From Ruminococcus sp. (GTDB lineage: Bacteria; Bacillota; Clostridia; Oscillospirales; Ruminococcaceae), in the NCBI GenBank assembly GCA_029060755.1, contig JAIDTI010000030.1:1-32752 (forward strand): a stretch of 32,752 bases of DNA, in the 5' to 3' direction. Position 1 is the first letter of the stretch. Every line of letters begins with the position of its first letter. Below the pieces are notes generated by a model, which saw only the letters and a program-made list of their open reading frames with translations, did no database searches and was not told the origin of the DNA. The translations under genes and the position numbers were made by a program. Of this stretch, positions 8,622 to 16,604 are shown piece by piece.

Positions 8622-8870
8622 TTATTTTTTCTTAGTTTTTCGTTCATATTTTTCACGCTTTGAATTTTTCAAATCTGATTCATCATTTTTTATTGAGTGC
8701 CACACATTCACCGCAAGAGTGACAACAACAATGCCTGCAAACCATATTATATGAATATTTGTTGTAACGGCAATCCATAGTCCCATAACAACTTCACCGA
8801 TAACCCATATAATACCTGTAAAAATGCAAAGTCCAATCGTGAAAAGCAAATCTTTTTTATTCATAATCAT
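8622..8870 (-). CDS. Small two-helix membrane protein, 82 aa
   Basis: No family is recognised. Two hydrophobic helices (about residues 9-35 and 38-57) are followed by a highly charged tail (SIKNDESDLKNSKREKYERKTKKK), which should lie in the cytoplasm by the positive-inside rule. Its ATG overlaps the argH stop codon by one base (TAATG), so translation is probably coupled to argH. A second ATG two codons later is an alternative start. The argC gene begins 11 bp beyond its stop. Like the 216-aa gene further down, it is an uncharacterised membrane protein locked inside the arginine transcript. Confidence 0.6.
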   Translation of the reverse strand: MIMNKKDLLFTIGLCIFTGIIWVIGEVVMGLWIAVTTNIHIIWFAGIVVVTLAVNVWHSIKNDESDLKNSKREKYERKTKKK

Positions 8871-10258
8871 TAATTAATAATCTCATTCAAATTTTTTTCA
8901 GCATTTTCAATTTGAATCTTAACTGCATCAGGAGACGGCGCACCGTAAGACTTTCTTTCCTTTACGCAGGTATCAAGATTGATAGCATCATAAACATCAT
9001 CTGTAAAAAGTTCTGTCATTTTCTTATATTCCTCAATAGGAAGTGTTTCAAGAGTAAGACCCTTTTCAATGCAGACAGCAACAAGAGTACCTGTTATTTT
9101 GTAAGCATCACGGAAAGGCATACCCTTTTTAACAAGATAATCTGCGCAATCAGTAGCATTAATGAAACCTTTAGCGGCGGCATTACGCATATTTTCCTTG
9201 ATTACACGCATAGTAGCAAGCATAGGGATAAAAGTCTTAAGACAGAGTTTTACATTATCAACCGAATCAAAAATAGCTTCTTTGTCCTCCTGCATATCCT
9301 TATTGTACGCAAGCGGAATCCCCTTCATCATAGTAAGCAGGGTGATAAGATTACCATTCACACGACCTGTTTTTCCTCTTATAAGTTCAGTTACATCAGG
9401 ATTTTTCTTTTGTGGCATAATTGAAGAACCGGTTGCAAAAGCGTCATCAAGTTCAATGAACTTAAATTCCCATGAACACCATAAAATAATTTCTTCTGAA
9501 AAACGTGATAAGTGGGTCATTATGATAGACAAAGCGGAGTTTAACTCAATGCAGTAATCTCTGTCGGAAACACCGTCAAGGCTGTTTTCCATAGGAGCAG
9601 TAAAGCCGAGTAAATCGGAAGTCTGCTGTCTGTTGGTTTTGTAGGTAGTACCAGCCAATGCACCACAACCAAGCGGGCAGTAATTCATGCGCTTGCTGAC
9701 ATCACCGAGTCTCTGGAGATCACGGAGAAGCATAGACACATATGCCATAAGATGATGAGCAAAAGTGATTGGCTGCGCCCTTTGTAAGTGAGTATAGCCG
9801 GGCATAACTGTTTCGGTATGCTGTTTAGCCGTATCAATAATAGTATTGATTAATTTTATGATATAATTCTTGATTTCATCAATTTCATCACGAAGATACA
9901 GACGTAAATCAAGCGCAACCTGGTCATTACGTGAACGGGCGGTGTGAAGTCTTTTTCCCACATCACCGATACGCTTAGTAAGTTCAGCTTCGATAAACAT
10001 ATGAATATCTTCTGCTGTCGGGTCAAGCTGTAAGTCCCCTGATTCAATATCAGCGGATATTTTTTTAAGTTCGTCAATAATCTTAACGCTGTCGTCTTTT
10101 GGAATAATACCGCAGTCGCCGAGCATAGTAGCATGAGCGATACTGCCGAGTATATCATGTTTGTACATACGTCCATCAAAGGCAATGGAAGAATTGAAAG
10201 CATTGACAGTATCGTCAACCTGTTTTGAAAATCTTCCTGCCCACATCATATCAGCCAT
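8870..10258 (-). CDS. argH: Argininosuccinate lyase
   Basis: ArgH splits argininosuccinate into arginine and fumarate, the last step of arginine synthesis. The 462-residue length is normal. Landmarks are HTARSRNDQ (105-113), GYTHLQRAQP (154-163), and the superfamily signature GSSIMPQKKNPD (277-288), whose second serine lies in the mobile catalytic loop. The ATG has AAAGGAG about 9 nt upstream. The first 48 codons and the leader are duplicated about 390 bp upstream as a truncated copy (10499-10645). argH is separated from argG by a 5-kb island of small genes, although the two are often adjacent in other genomes. Confidence 0.97.
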   Translation of the reverse strand: MADMMWAGRFSKQVDDTVNAFNSSIAFDGRMYKHDILGSIAHATMLGDCGIIPKDDSVKIIDELKKISADIESGDLQLDPTAEDIHMFIEAELTKRIGDVGKRLHTARSRNDQVALDLRLYLRDEIDEIKNYIIKLINTIIDTAKQHTETVMPGYTHLQRAQPITFAHHLMAYVSMLLRDLQRLGDVSKRMNYCPLGCGALAGTTYKTNRQQTSDLLGFTAPMENSLDGVSDRDYCIELNSALSIIMTHLSRFSEEIILWCSWEFKFIELDDAFATGSSIMPQKKNPDVTELIRGKTGRVNGNLITLLTMMKGIPLAYNKDMQEDKEAIFDSVDNVKLCLKTFIPMLATMRVIKENMRNAAAKGFINATDCADYLVKKGMPFRDAYKITGTLVAVCIEKGLTLETLPIEEYKKMTELFTDDVYDAINLDTCVKERKSYGAPSPDAVKIQIENAEKNLNEIIN

Positions 10259-10283
10259 AATTTATATCTCCTTTATAATTTTA

Positions 10284-10490
10284 CTAAATGTTATAAAAGT
10301 ATTCTTTTAAATGATTTGCTATTACTTCAGGTGTAACAGGCAATTCAGTATCAATAAATGGATATTCCAAATGTATTTTTTTATCATCAGATATTATATG
10401 CAATCTATGACTATTGTTTTCTATTCTAACATACCAATAGTAAACAGAATCATCAAATATAATTTTTCGTTTACCTTTCTTTGATACCAT
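10284..10490 (-). CDS. Hypothetical small protein, 68 aa, between two argH copies
   Basis: I do not recognise this protein. It is rich in aromatic and charged residues (SVYYWYVRIENNSHRLHI), with predicted strands in the first two thirds and a short helix near the end (TPEVIANHLKEYF). No signal peptide or membrane segment is seen. The ATG at 10488-10490 has no convincing Shine-Dalgarno sequence, and it begins only 8 bp after the stop of the truncated argH copy, so it may depend on translation of that fragment. Its own last codons lie in the region that matches the leader of the other argH copy. It could be a real small gene carried in with the duplication. Confidence 0.5.
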   Translation of the reverse strand: MVSKKGKRKIIFDDSVYYWYVRIENNSHRLHIISDDKKIHLEYPFIDTELPVTPEVIANHLKEYFYNI

Positions 10491-10498
10491 ATCTTACA

Positions 10499-10645
10499 TC
10501 AGTTTCCGAGCATAGTAGCATGAGCGATACTGCCGAGTATATCGTATTTGTACATACATCCGTCAAAGGCAATGGAAGAATTGAAAGCATTGACAGCATC
10601 GTCAACCTGTTTGGAAAATCTTCCAGCCCACATCATATCAGCCAT
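10499..10645 (-). pseudogene. Truncated duplicate of the argH 5' end (48 codons)
   Basis: Reading the minus strand from 10645 gives [14 protein letters not shown] and continues as the N-terminus of ArgH, differing from the intact copy at only four of 48 residues (T17A, R30C, H34Y, D48N) and at about nine of 144 bases by my count. It ends at an in-frame TGA right where similarity fades. Its leader, with AAAGGAG, matches the argH leader too. The fragment lacks every catalytic motif, so it cannot be a lyase. It could still be translated, and may serve to couple the upstream gene to the 68-aa gene. Confidence 0.9.
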
Positions 10646-10682
10646 AATTTTCAATCTCCTTTATAATTTTGCTCAAATTGTT
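10499..10682. repeat. argH: Direct repeat of the argH leader and 5' coding region (partner at 10115-10292)
   Basis: The block 10499-10682 is a direct repeat of 10115-10292, covering 48 codons plus about 35 bases of leader. Coding identity is about 94 percent by hand count; the leaders differ by small indels (a one-base change before the Shine-Dalgarno sequence, and AACATTTAG against AACAATTTGAG). The repeats flank the 68-aa gene, so recombination between them would delete that gene and restore a single argH. Confidence 0.88.
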
Positions 10683-11133
10683 CCTTGTCAATAGTTTCCA
10701 TATTATAAGTTATATTCAGGTCTTTGTCAACTTCAACGTGATACAGTTCAAAATATTTAATAGGGTCACCGCCGAATGTTGCATAACCTACATATATATC
10801 AGATGTTCCAGATTTTACAGGCTTATATACTTTTCCGAAAACATCACCCGTAGTATTACCAATACCAAGCCTGATGCCGTTCACAGCATAAAAATCTTTA
10901 ACTTCCTTCAAAACATTATTGTCGGAATTATAGTACTTTTCACCAAATCCTCCGCCACCTTCACACATATGCGATATACAAAGATTACCATTTTTCATAA
11001 CACCTGTTTCGTCGTATGCCTCATATCTGATTGTATTTATAACAGATATACTAATAAATAAAATTATAAGCATCAAAAATAGAATTGCTACCAAACGGAA
11101 TATAAAACGAAATATTCTCTTGATTACTTTCAT
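10651..11133 (-). CDS. Hypothetical membrane-anchored protein, about 160 aa
   Basis: The N-terminus has a basic start and one long hydrophobic helix ([26 protein letters not shown], about residues 6-32 in two segments here described by region), giving a signal-anchor. The rest (about 35-160) is probably extracytoplasmic and contains a [17 protein letters not shown] segment with two cysteines and [15 protein letters not shown]. No family is recognised. The ATG at 11131-11133 is preferred over a GTG at 11142 because AAGGTG lies 6 nt upstream. Its final codons contain the Shine-Dalgarno sequence of the truncated argH copy, showing that this gene was the upstream neighbour of an argH start. Confidence 0.6.
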   Translation of the reverse strand: MKVIKRIFRFIFRLVAILFLMLIILFISISVINTIRYEAYDETGVMKNGNLCISHMCEGGGGFGEKYYNSDNNVLKEVKDFYAVNGIRLGIGNTTGDVFGKVYKPVKSGTSDIYVGYATFGGDPIKYFELYHVEVDKDLNITYNMETIDKEQFEQNYKGD

Positions 11134-11152
11134 ATTCAACACCTTATCTCAA

Positions 11153-11488
11153 TTAAAATAAATCAGAATTTAGCTTTTCAATTATCTTTTCATAAATATC
11201 AGCCCATTCAGATAATCCATTATTTCTGAAAAGTGAAATAGTCGAATTTATCTGTTTTAGTAATTCGTCTTTTTTTATGTTCTTAAAATAATTTTCATCT
11301 TCAAAATAATCATTTTCAAGCCATTTATAACACTCATACGGCATATTATCTGAATCTATACCCCATTCATAATATTCTAAAGGACCAAAAGATGCTTTTG
11401 AGATAAAAACAGTATTTCCGTCTTTATCAGGCAATAAATCAGGCTTTGAATATAGCCAGCTTCCAATAAAAACCGAATTTTTTTTCAT
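11153..11488 (-). CDS. Hypothetical protein, 111 aa
   Basis: This soluble protein has no visible signal peptide or membrane segment. It is rich in tryptophan, tyrosine and acidic residues (PLEYYEWGIDSDNMPYECYKWLENDYF), followed by a helical C-terminal third (KKDELLKQINSTISLFRNNG, then EWADIYEKIIEKLN). A good AAAGGAG lies 6 nt before the ATG. Small acidic proteins of this kind in clusters of unrelated small genes are often immunity proteins for contact-dependent or polymorphic toxins, but no specific immunity family is recognised here. It lies 12 bp beyond the stop of the next upstream gene, in the same operon. Confidence 0.55.
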   Translation of the reverse strand: MKKNSVFIGSWLYSKPDLLPDKDGNTVFISKASFGPLEYYEWGIDSDNMPYECYKWLENDYFEDENYFKNIKKDELLKQINSTISLFRNNGLSEWADIYEKIIEKLNSDLF

Positions 11489-11500
11489 CAGATTTCTCCT

Positions 11501-12019
11501 TTAATAAAAATTACTATGACCCTGAATACTCCTCAATTCATTAAAAAATACTTCCATAGAATTTAATATAGGTGTTATATTACCTGTCTGGTCAAGTTCA
11601 AAAGAAAAATTGATTCCGTTTTTATATTGATTACTTTTGTTTTTAAACTCTCCGTCTACATTACAGTGTCCACGTTTGTCAAAGGTGAACATCAGATTTG
11701 AGTGATTCAGAGAACCATAATTTTTCAGAACAGCAACAGCATTTCTGCCCGATAAAATATCATAGGCATTATCCAGTTCCACATAAAACAAATAGACATT
11801 CCCGATAGTAATATCGCATTTAAAGTTACAGTTTACACTATTGCTATAATAATTGATACTGAAATTTCCTGTTACTCCACCCATTTTTATTGAATAATCA
11901 CTTTGATTATCATCAAACGAATCAAACTGTAGAATAAAATGTTCATCTCCTGTATCTATGTCTATCACATTATAAGGAAGTTCAATTGTACTCTCAATCT
12001 TATGTATTGTAGTATACAA
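11501..12019 (-). CDS. Hypothetical beta-rich protein, possibly WapI-type immunity protein, about 172 aa
   Basis: The protein is predicted mostly as beta strand (FILQFDSFDDN, KMGGVTGNFSINYYS, CDITIGNVYLFYVELDNAYDIL), closing with a helical FFNELRSIQ. This outline resembles proteins annotated as WapI-family immunity proteins, which protect against a rhs/WapA toxin, but the similarity is a recollection of pattern, not a search result. For the start, a GTG at 12028 would overlap the GGAGG sequence itself, while the TTG at 12017-12019 lies 8 nt after GGAGG, so TTG is preferred. No toxin gene is present in the window. It belongs to a run of small same-strand genes. Confidence 0.55.
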   Translation of the reverse strand: MYTTIHKIESTIELPYNVIDIDTGDEHFILQFDSFDDNQSDYSIKMGGVTGNFSINYYSNSVNCNFKCDITIGNVYLFYVELDNAYDILSGRNAVAVLKNYGSLNHSNLMFTFDKRGHCNVDGEFKNKSNQYKNGINFSFELDQTGNITPILNSMEVFFNELRSIQGHSNFY

Positions 12020-12054
12020 TATACTCACCTCCGTTTAAATTTATCTTAATCAAA

Positions 12055-12366
12055 TCAGCCGTAAATTTTTCTGCAATCTTCTAAATCTGCACATTTCTTG
12101 TCTGAAATATAAATTTCTGCTATATTAGATAAATCATTATCAAAAAAAGTTTCTGCACTTAATAATTGTATTATTAATTCAACATTCTTCTCTGCATTAT
12201 CAGTCTCAAACCATAATGCTAATTCTGAATTTGAAATATAATCATATCCGTTGTCGGTTATTTGATTATTGCTATACTCCTCAATCCGATTTGGCAAAGC
12301 ATATCGTATATCTGAATCGGGATTTTTCATCTTCTGTGCATCTAATTTAATAATTATAGTTTCCAT
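12055..12366 (-). CDS. Hypothetical protein, 103 aa
   Basis: This is a soluble acidic protein with an N-terminal strand (METIIIKLDAQKM), then a segment NPDSDIRYALPNRIEEYSNN and a region YDYISNSELALWFETDNAEKN, and a helix (VELIIQLLSAETFF). I recall similar short proteins beginning with a beta strand and NPDxDIRY in genomes rich in polymorphic-toxin immunity genes, but cannot name the family. A weak AAAGAG sequence precedes the ATG. It sits 26 bp upstream of the beta-rich gene at 11501-12019 and is probably part of the same transcript. No signal peptide or membrane segment is visible. Confidence 0.55.
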   Translation of the reverse strand: METIIIKLDAQKMKNPDSDIRYALPNRIEEYSNNQITDNGYDYISNSELALWFETDNAEKNVELIIQLLSAETFFDNDLSNIAEIYISDKKCADLEDCRKIYG

Positions 12367-12439
12367 AATATACTCTTTTTTAAGTTCTGATTTATCTTAT
12401 TTCTTATTATTTTTTAGTTTTGTTAAAGTGAATCATAGT

Positions 12440-12751
12440 TTATTTTACAGATATTCCAATCATTACAGTTTCTTCATTTGTATTATTCCATACAGAATGT
12501 GGGATTTTTCCGTCAACCAGAAACGCTTCATCTTTTTTTATTATAACTTCTTTATCATCTAACAAAATTTTAGCTTCACCTTTTGTTACAATAAATAAGT
12601 GATTATGTTCATGGGTATGCTTTTGAGTTGGTCCACCACCTTGTAAATCAACATAAGCAATAGAACCGTCAATTATTTCACCGATTGGACCGAACAATTT
12701 TTTTGCTATAAAATTAATATGGTTTGGCGGTGTTGTAAATTCTTCTTTCAT
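12440..12751 (-). CDS. Cupin-domain protein, 103 aa
   Basis: This single-domain cupin has the metal-site pattern in two parts: GPTQKHTHEHNHLFIVTKGEA (first motif, histidines at about residues 42, 44 and 46 and a conserved glycine later) and a second motif near VDGKIPHSVWNNT with a histidine. Small cupins of this type bind a divalent metal and may be sugar isomerases, oxygenases or sensors; the substrate cannot be told. The ATG has AAAGGAGA about 8 nt upstream. It is separated by about 65 bp from its neighbours on both sides and has the same strand as the island genes. Similarity to other cupins is clear, the function is not. Confidence 0.85.
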   Translation of the reverse strand: MKEEFTTPPNHINFIAKKLFGPIGEIIDGSIAYVDLQGGGPTQKHTHEHNHLFIVTKGEAKILLDDKEVIIKKDEAFLVDGKIPHSVWNNTNEETVMIGISVK

Positions 12752-12814
12752 AATTAATATTTCTCCTTTAAATCGGATTTATCCTGACTTAAATTACATG
12801 ATACTGCTAAGTAT

Positions 12815-13033
12815 TTAGTCTTTATTTCCTATACTTCGCAAATATCTGACAACAGCATCTTCAATAGCGGGATATATCGGCTCTAAACTTTCGGGAATAA
12901 TTATATCCTGCATTGATGCATCATACATAAATACGACAGGTTTTCCTTGATAATTGCCCATAACTCCGTGAAGAATATCTCCTTTTTCTTCTACAGTTTC
13001 AGGAATAACTTCAAAATTCAAATTATTATTCAT
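12815..13033 (-). CDS. Hypothetical protein, 72 aa
   Basis: A small soluble protein with alternating strand and helix prediction (VIPETVEEKGDILHGVMGNY, KPVVFMYDASM, then a helix IYPAIEDAVVRYLRSIG). No family is recognised. AAAGGAGAAA lies 5 nt before the ATG, so the start is well supported. It lies between the acetyltransferase gene and the cupin gene with about 60-80 bp on either side. Codon use and base composition look like the neighbouring island genes. It could be a regulatory or immunity-type small protein; nothing in the sequence decides this. Confidence 0.5.
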   Translation of the reverse strand: MNNNLNFEVIPETVEEKGDILHGVMGNYQGKPVVFMYDASMQDIIIPESLEPIYPAIEDAVVRYLRSIGNKD

Positions 13034-13115
13034 ATTTTCTCCTTTTATTTGGTTATCTCTATAAATTCTGCTTTATCTGATTTTAAATTATAACAGGCAG
13101 AAGAATCAGAATTTA

Positions 13116-13748
13116 TCAATCTATTATATTTTTGATTTTTTGTAAATCTCCGCTACATAATGCAGACATATTTTTAAATATCTTCTCTGCACTCCAGTCC
13201 CACCATTTAAGTTCAAGTAAATATGCAGTCAGTTCTTCGTCAAAACGCATATGGACTACCCGACACGGATTTCCTACTGCAATACTGTATGGAGGAATAT
13301 TTTTTGCAACAACAGAATTTGCACCTATAATAGCACCGTCACCGATATGAACACCAGGCATAACAGTAACATTCTGTCCAATCCATACATCATTGCCGAC
13401 AATCGTATCACCTTTGAACGGAGTTTCATTAATACTTGGTGCAAACTGTTCCCAGTCTCCACCCATGATATTGAACGGATAAGTTGTAACACTGTTCATT
13501 CTGTGATTTGCACCATTCATCACAAATTCAATACCTTTTGCAATAGCACAGAATTTCCCGATAATCAACTTATCACCGATAAATTCATAATGATGAGTAA
13601 TGTGTTCCTCAAAATTTTCTGCACCATTTATATCATCATAGTAGGTATATTCTCCGACTATAATATTTGGTCTTGTTATAACATTCTTAATATAAACTAT
13701 CTCTTTGATATTTTCATTTGGATATATGCTGTTTGGATTTGGCATCAT
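13116..13748 (-). CDS. Hexapeptide-repeat O-acetyltransferase of the Vat/CatB (Xat) type
   Basis: The protein has left-handed beta-helix hexapeptide repeats (IIGKFCAIAKGIEF, IVGNDVWIGQNVTVMPGVHI, IIGANSVVAKNIP) and the Xat-specific loop NGANHRMNSVTTYPF, whose H82 is the expected catalytic base. Xat enzymes acetylate streptogramin A (Vat) or chloramphenicol (CatB) using acetyl-CoA, although many chromosomal members have unknown substrates. Length from the chosen start is 210 residues, typical of the family. The ATG pair at 13743-13748 follows GGGAAGTG; an in-frame TTG at 13763 would begin within that sequence. A resistance role is possible but should not be assumed from sequence alone. It ends with the common tail YLLELKWWDW. 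Confidence 0.88.
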   Translation of the reverse strand: MMPNPNSIYPNENIKEIVYIKNVITRPNIIVGEYTYYDDINGAENFEEHITHHYEFIGDKLIIGKFCAIAKGIEFVMNGANHRMNSVTTYPFNIMGGDWEQFAPSINETPFKGDTIVGNDVWIGQNVTVMPGVHIGDGAIIGANSVVAKNIPPYSIAVGNPCRVVHMRFDEELTAYLLELKWWDWSAEKIFKNMSALCSGDLQKIKNIID

Positions 13749-13791
13749 AATATCACTTCCCAAAGATTTATTGTTTAAAATAAATTAAAAT

Positions 13792-14028
13792 TTACTCATA
13801 GATACTGCCCACATAAAATAAAGTTGAAATGAAATCCCAGTTTATATTCTGTGGCATTTCCTGATTGATATTTTTATAATACCCATCCATATCTTCAGCC
13901 CAAGAAGCAACCGATTCCAAATAGTCTCTGATTGATAAATCCTTAATTGTTGGAATATATAGTTGCATAAATTTCAGGAAATCACTCCTGTTTTTTATTT
14001 TACCCAACATTTCAATATGTTCTTCCAT
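13792..14028 (-). CDS. Small DUF7660-like protein, 78 aa
   Basis: The middle and end read YLESVASWAEDMDGYYKN and NINWDFISTLFYVGSIYE, which strongly resemble the DUF7660 family (AAWIEDMDGYYKN followed by W-F-A-IL-AKIYE). That family is of unknown function and is frequently found near immunity-type genes. The protein is all-helical and soluble. GGAGC is 5 nt upstream of the ATG, inside the gap after the SUKH-like gene, whose stop lies 10 bp away. The two genes are probably co-transcribed and co-translated. The family name comes from memory of its motif, not a search. Confidence 0.65.
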   Translation of the reverse strand: MEEHIEMLGKIKNRSDFLKFMQLYIPTIKDLSIRDYLESVASWAEDMDGYYKNINQEMPQNINWDFISTLFYVGSIYE

Positions 14029-14037
14029 AGTTGCTCC

Positions 14038-14802
14038 TTATTTTGATTTTAAAATCACACATAATTTCATATTATTCTCACTGTTTTTAAATACAAAAAG
14101 AACTTTTTCTTTTGAATCATAACAGCATGAAATCCAGTCGTCATCACTTGTTTGGTACATTGAAGATAATTTCTGAAGATTATTGATTTCTATTTCGTAT
14201 TTATTCAGAATTTCTTTTAATTCCGTATCATATACTTCATAATTCCAGTCATATTTAATTAAAATTTTCTGTGCCGTATCATAACATTCACATAAAATTG
14301 CATCACAGATAACAGTTAAAAAGTAATCGGATAAATGATTAAACATCAGATTCCATTCAGTAATATGATTTGCTTCATGATACATATAAACAGGAGGATT
14401 TTTCATATTCAAATCCGTTTTTTTAATACCAAAATACACTATACCAGCAGCATAGTCACTTCCAATTATCATATAATCATCAACTAAATTATTCCATTCT
14501 GAAACAGGCGAATGTACAAAAGAAAAATATTCGCTGTCACTGCTGATTTTTTCGGTTTCTTCAATACTTATATTTATCCACTCATAAAGGAAATACCATG
14601 ACCGTTCTTCACTGTAATCCCATATATCAGCCGTTTTAAGTATTTCATTTGAAGAACACATAAACTGTTTAAAAATATGGGGCAGAACAATGTCATATTT
14701 TTTCTCAATAAATCCCAGTTTTTCGTTTACATACTTTTTCTTTGGAATATTACTTAATATATCCATTATATCAGTTGCTAACAATTTATATTCTATACTC
14801 AT
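14038..14802 (-). CDS. SMI1/KNR4 (SUKH)-type protein, 254 aa
   Basis: The N-terminal 150 residues follow the SUKH superfamily plan: a helix ending in FIEKKYDIVLPHIFKQFM, then strands with WYFLYEWINIS, and MIIGSDYAAGIVYFGIKK followed by PVYMYHE and a late WNLMFNHLSDYFL helix. SUKH proteins are the commonest immunity proteins against nuclease toxins in polymorphic toxin systems, but some have other roles. The C-terminal 80 residues (ILIKYDWNYEV...) form an added domain. No good Shine-Dalgarno sequence precedes the ATG. It is the first gene of the island in transcription order, 73 bp after argG, so it may be read from the argG promoter. Confidence 0.7.
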   Translation of the reverse strand: MSIEYKLLATDIMDILSNIPKKKYVNEKLGFIEKKYDIVLPHIFKQFMCSSNEILKTADIWDYSEERSWYFLYEWINISIEETEKISSDSEYFSFVHSPVSEWNNLVDDYMIIGSDYAAGIVYFGIKKTDLNMKNPPVYMYHEANHITEWNLMFNHLSDYFLTVICDAILCECYDTAQKILIKYDWNYEVYDTELKEILNKYEIEINNLQKLSSMYQTSDDDWISCCYDSKEKVLFVFKNSENNMKLCVILKSK

Positions 14803-14842
14803 TTATTTTACCATAAATTTCGGCTTATCCTTTAAAGTACAA

Positions 14843-14865
14843 CAGGCAGGAATTACACCTGCCTG
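14843..14865 (-). terminator. Stem-loop after argG (weak terminator or processing site)
   Basis: A perfect 8-bp GC-rich inverted repeat (CAGGCAGG at 14843-14850, CCTGCCTG at 14858-14865) with a 7-nt loop lies just past the argG stop. On the minus strand it is followed by TTGTACTTTAAAG rather than a solid T-run, so termination may be partial, letting some transcripts continue into the island. Confidence 0.5.
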
Positions 14866-14875
14866 CGTACACATA

Positions 14876-16108
14876 TTACTTATTATTTCTTTTTTTGTCA
14901 AGCTGAGCCTTAACCTTGATTGGCAATCCAAAGAGATTGATGAAACCTTCTGCATCATGCTGATTGTAAACTTCGTCTTCATCAAAAGTAGCAACTTCTT
15001 CATCATAGAGAGTGTATGGAGAAGTAACACCTGCATTTATGATATTGCCCTTGTAGAGTTTGAGAGTAACATCACCTGTAACAGTTTTTTGAGTTTCAGT
15101 AACAAAAGCGGACATAGCCTCACGGAGAGGAGTATACCACTGACCGTTGTAAACGATGTCAGCGAACTTGATACCGAGATACTGCTTGATACGTGCAGTT
15201 TCCTTGTCAATGGTGATAGTTTCGAGAACTTCATGAGCATGATAGAGGATAGCACCGCCGGGAGTTTCGTACACACCTCTTGACTTCATACCAACAAGAC
15301 GGTTTTCAACGAGGTCAGCAAGACCGATACCATTTTCACCGCCGAGCTTGTTAAGAGCAGTAACCATTTCAACGCCGTTTAATTCCTTGCCGTCGAGCAT
15401 TGTAGGAACGCCCTTTTCAAAGTGGATAGTGATGTAAGTTGGCTTGTCAGGAGCATCAATCGGAGAAACACCCATTTCAAGGAAGCCAGGTTTTTCGTAC
15501 TGTGGCTCATTAGCAGGATTTTCGAGGTCAAGACCCTCATGAGAGAGATGCCAGATGTTCTTGTCCTTTGAGTAATTTGTTTCTCTGTTAATTTTGAGTG
15601 GGATATTGTGAGCTTCAGCGTAATCAATTTCCTCATCTCTTGACTTGATATTCCATTCACGCCAAGGAGCGATAATAGCCATATCAGGAGCAAAAGCCTT
15701 GATAGCGAGTTCAAAACGAACCTGGTCATTTCCTTTACCTGTACAGCCGTGGCAGATAGCATCAGCACCCTCTGCTATAGCGATTTCAGCGATTCTCTTT
15801 GCGATAATCGGACGTGCGAAAGAAGTACCGAGCATATAGCGATTTTCGTAGATAGCACCAGCCTGAACAGTAGGATAAACGTAATCCTGAATAAATTCTT
15901 CTTTCAAATCGCATACAATAAGTTTAGATGCACCAGTCTTGATAGCTTTTTCTTCAAGACCGTCAAGCTCTGTACCCTGACCAACGTCACCCGAAACAGC
16001 GATAACTTCACAATTGTTATAGTTCTCTTTAAGCCATGGAATAATGATAGAAGTATCAAGACCACCTGAATAAGCGAGAACGACTTTTTTAATATTATTC
16101 TTATCCAT
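14876..16108 (-). CDS. argG: Argininosuccinate synthase
   Basis: ArgG condenses citrulline and aspartate with ATP to give argininosuccinate. The 410-residue protein has the PP-loop AYSGGLDTS (12-20), [14 protein letters not shown] downstream, and [14 protein letters not shown], all characteristic of the family. The start at 16106-16108 is supported by GGAGGAGA about 5 nt upstream; an in-frame ATG at 16195 would add 29 unrelated residues and overlap the promoter. A consensus promoter sits 38 bp upstream. argG lies apart from argH by the 5-kb island, and its C-terminal residues (LDKKRNNK) are unusually basic, which is common for the family in this group. Confidence 0.97.
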   Translation of the reverse strand: MDKNNIKKVVLAYSGGLDTSIIIPWLKENYNNCEVIAVSGDVGQGTELDGLEEKAIKTGASKLIVCDLKEEFIQDYVYPTVQAGAIYENRYMLGTSFARPIIAKRIAEIAIAEGADAICHGCTGKGNDQVRFELAIKAFAPDMAIIAPWREWNIKSRDEEIDYAEAHNIPLKINRETNYSKDKNIWHLSHEGLDLENPANEPQYEKPGFLEMGVSPIDAPDKPTYITIHFEKGVPTMLDGKELNGVEMVTALNKLGGENGIGLADLVENRLVGMKSRGVYETPGGAILYHAHEVLETITIDKETARIKQYLGIKFADIVYNGQWYTPLREAMSAFVTETQKTVTGDVTLKLYKGNIINAGVTSPYTLYDEEVATFDEDEVYNQHDAEGFINLFGLPIKVKAQLDKKRNNK

Positions 16109-16145
16109 TTTTATCTCCTCCATAGGAAAATTTTTCAATAATTCT

Positions 16146-16173
16146 ATTATACACAAAAATAAAATAAAGTCAA
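16146..16173 (-). promoter_or_regulatory. argG: argG promoter
   Basis: TTGACT (16168-16173), a 16-bp spacer and TATAAT (16146-16151) on the minus strand place a transcription start about 30 bp before the argG ATG. No arginine-repressor operator is obvious near it. Confidence 0.75.
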
Positions 16174-16196
16174 TAGTTTTCGCATAAATATTCATT

Positions 16197-16604
16197 TTAC
16201 GGCGAAATATTCCTGTTTTGATGAATATTATTCATTTTTGCATATATAAATGTACCGATACACCCGATAGCCGTACCAATAGCATAGCTCCATAAATCCT
16301 CAACAGCGAAAGAAGTGCCAATAAGGGTGCGGAAGAACTGAATATGTCCGAGACCGATTAAGTCGACAATGTGAATATACTGTAGAAACTCCACAACAAA
16401 AGCAAATCCCATGACACCAAGATGTACAGCATAGTGATTATTTCTTCCACCGAGAACGGACTGCACAAGACAATACACCGCCCAGACGACAATAACATCA
16501 CCGAGATAATCACGAATCCAGTTGTTATGCTGAGTAAGAGCGATAACGACTTCAACAGCGATAATCAGCAGGAGCAGGATAATATAAGGCAGTCTTTTTT
16601 TCAT
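16197..16604 (-). CDS. DUF2809-family membrane protein, 135 aa
   Basis: Four hydrophobic helices and the motifs [28 protein letters not shown] and [19 protein letters not shown] fit the DUF2809 family of small integral membrane proteins, some annotated as VanZ-like. Its role is unknown. The ATG overlaps the last bases of hydF as ATGA, so it is translationally coupled to hydF. Its stop lies about 24 bp upstream of the argG -35 box. The coupling to hydF is curious, because the family has no reported link to hydrogenase maturation. Confidence 0.75.
   Translation of the reverse strand: MKKRLPYIILLLLIIAVEVVIALTQHNNWIRDYLGDVIVVWAVYCLVQSVLGGRNNHYAVHLGVMGFAFVVEFLQYIHIVDLIGLGHIQFFRTLIGTSFAVEDLWSYAIGTAIGCIGTFIYAKMNNIHQNRNISP

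Noticed and set aside
11157..11173. Short repeated string ATAAATCAGAATTTAG, also near 26199 and in part near 13103
   Set aside because: Short, AT-rich and built partly from stop-codon regions; likely chance in this composition.
13116..13748. Reading the Vat-type acetyltransferase as proof of antibiotic resistance
   Set aside because: The Xat family includes many chromosomal members with unknown substrates; sequence alone does not show resistance.
14876..16069. Several long open frames opposite or out of phase with argG
   Set aside because: They are shadows of the argG reading frame, with no ribosome sites and no protein-like motifs.
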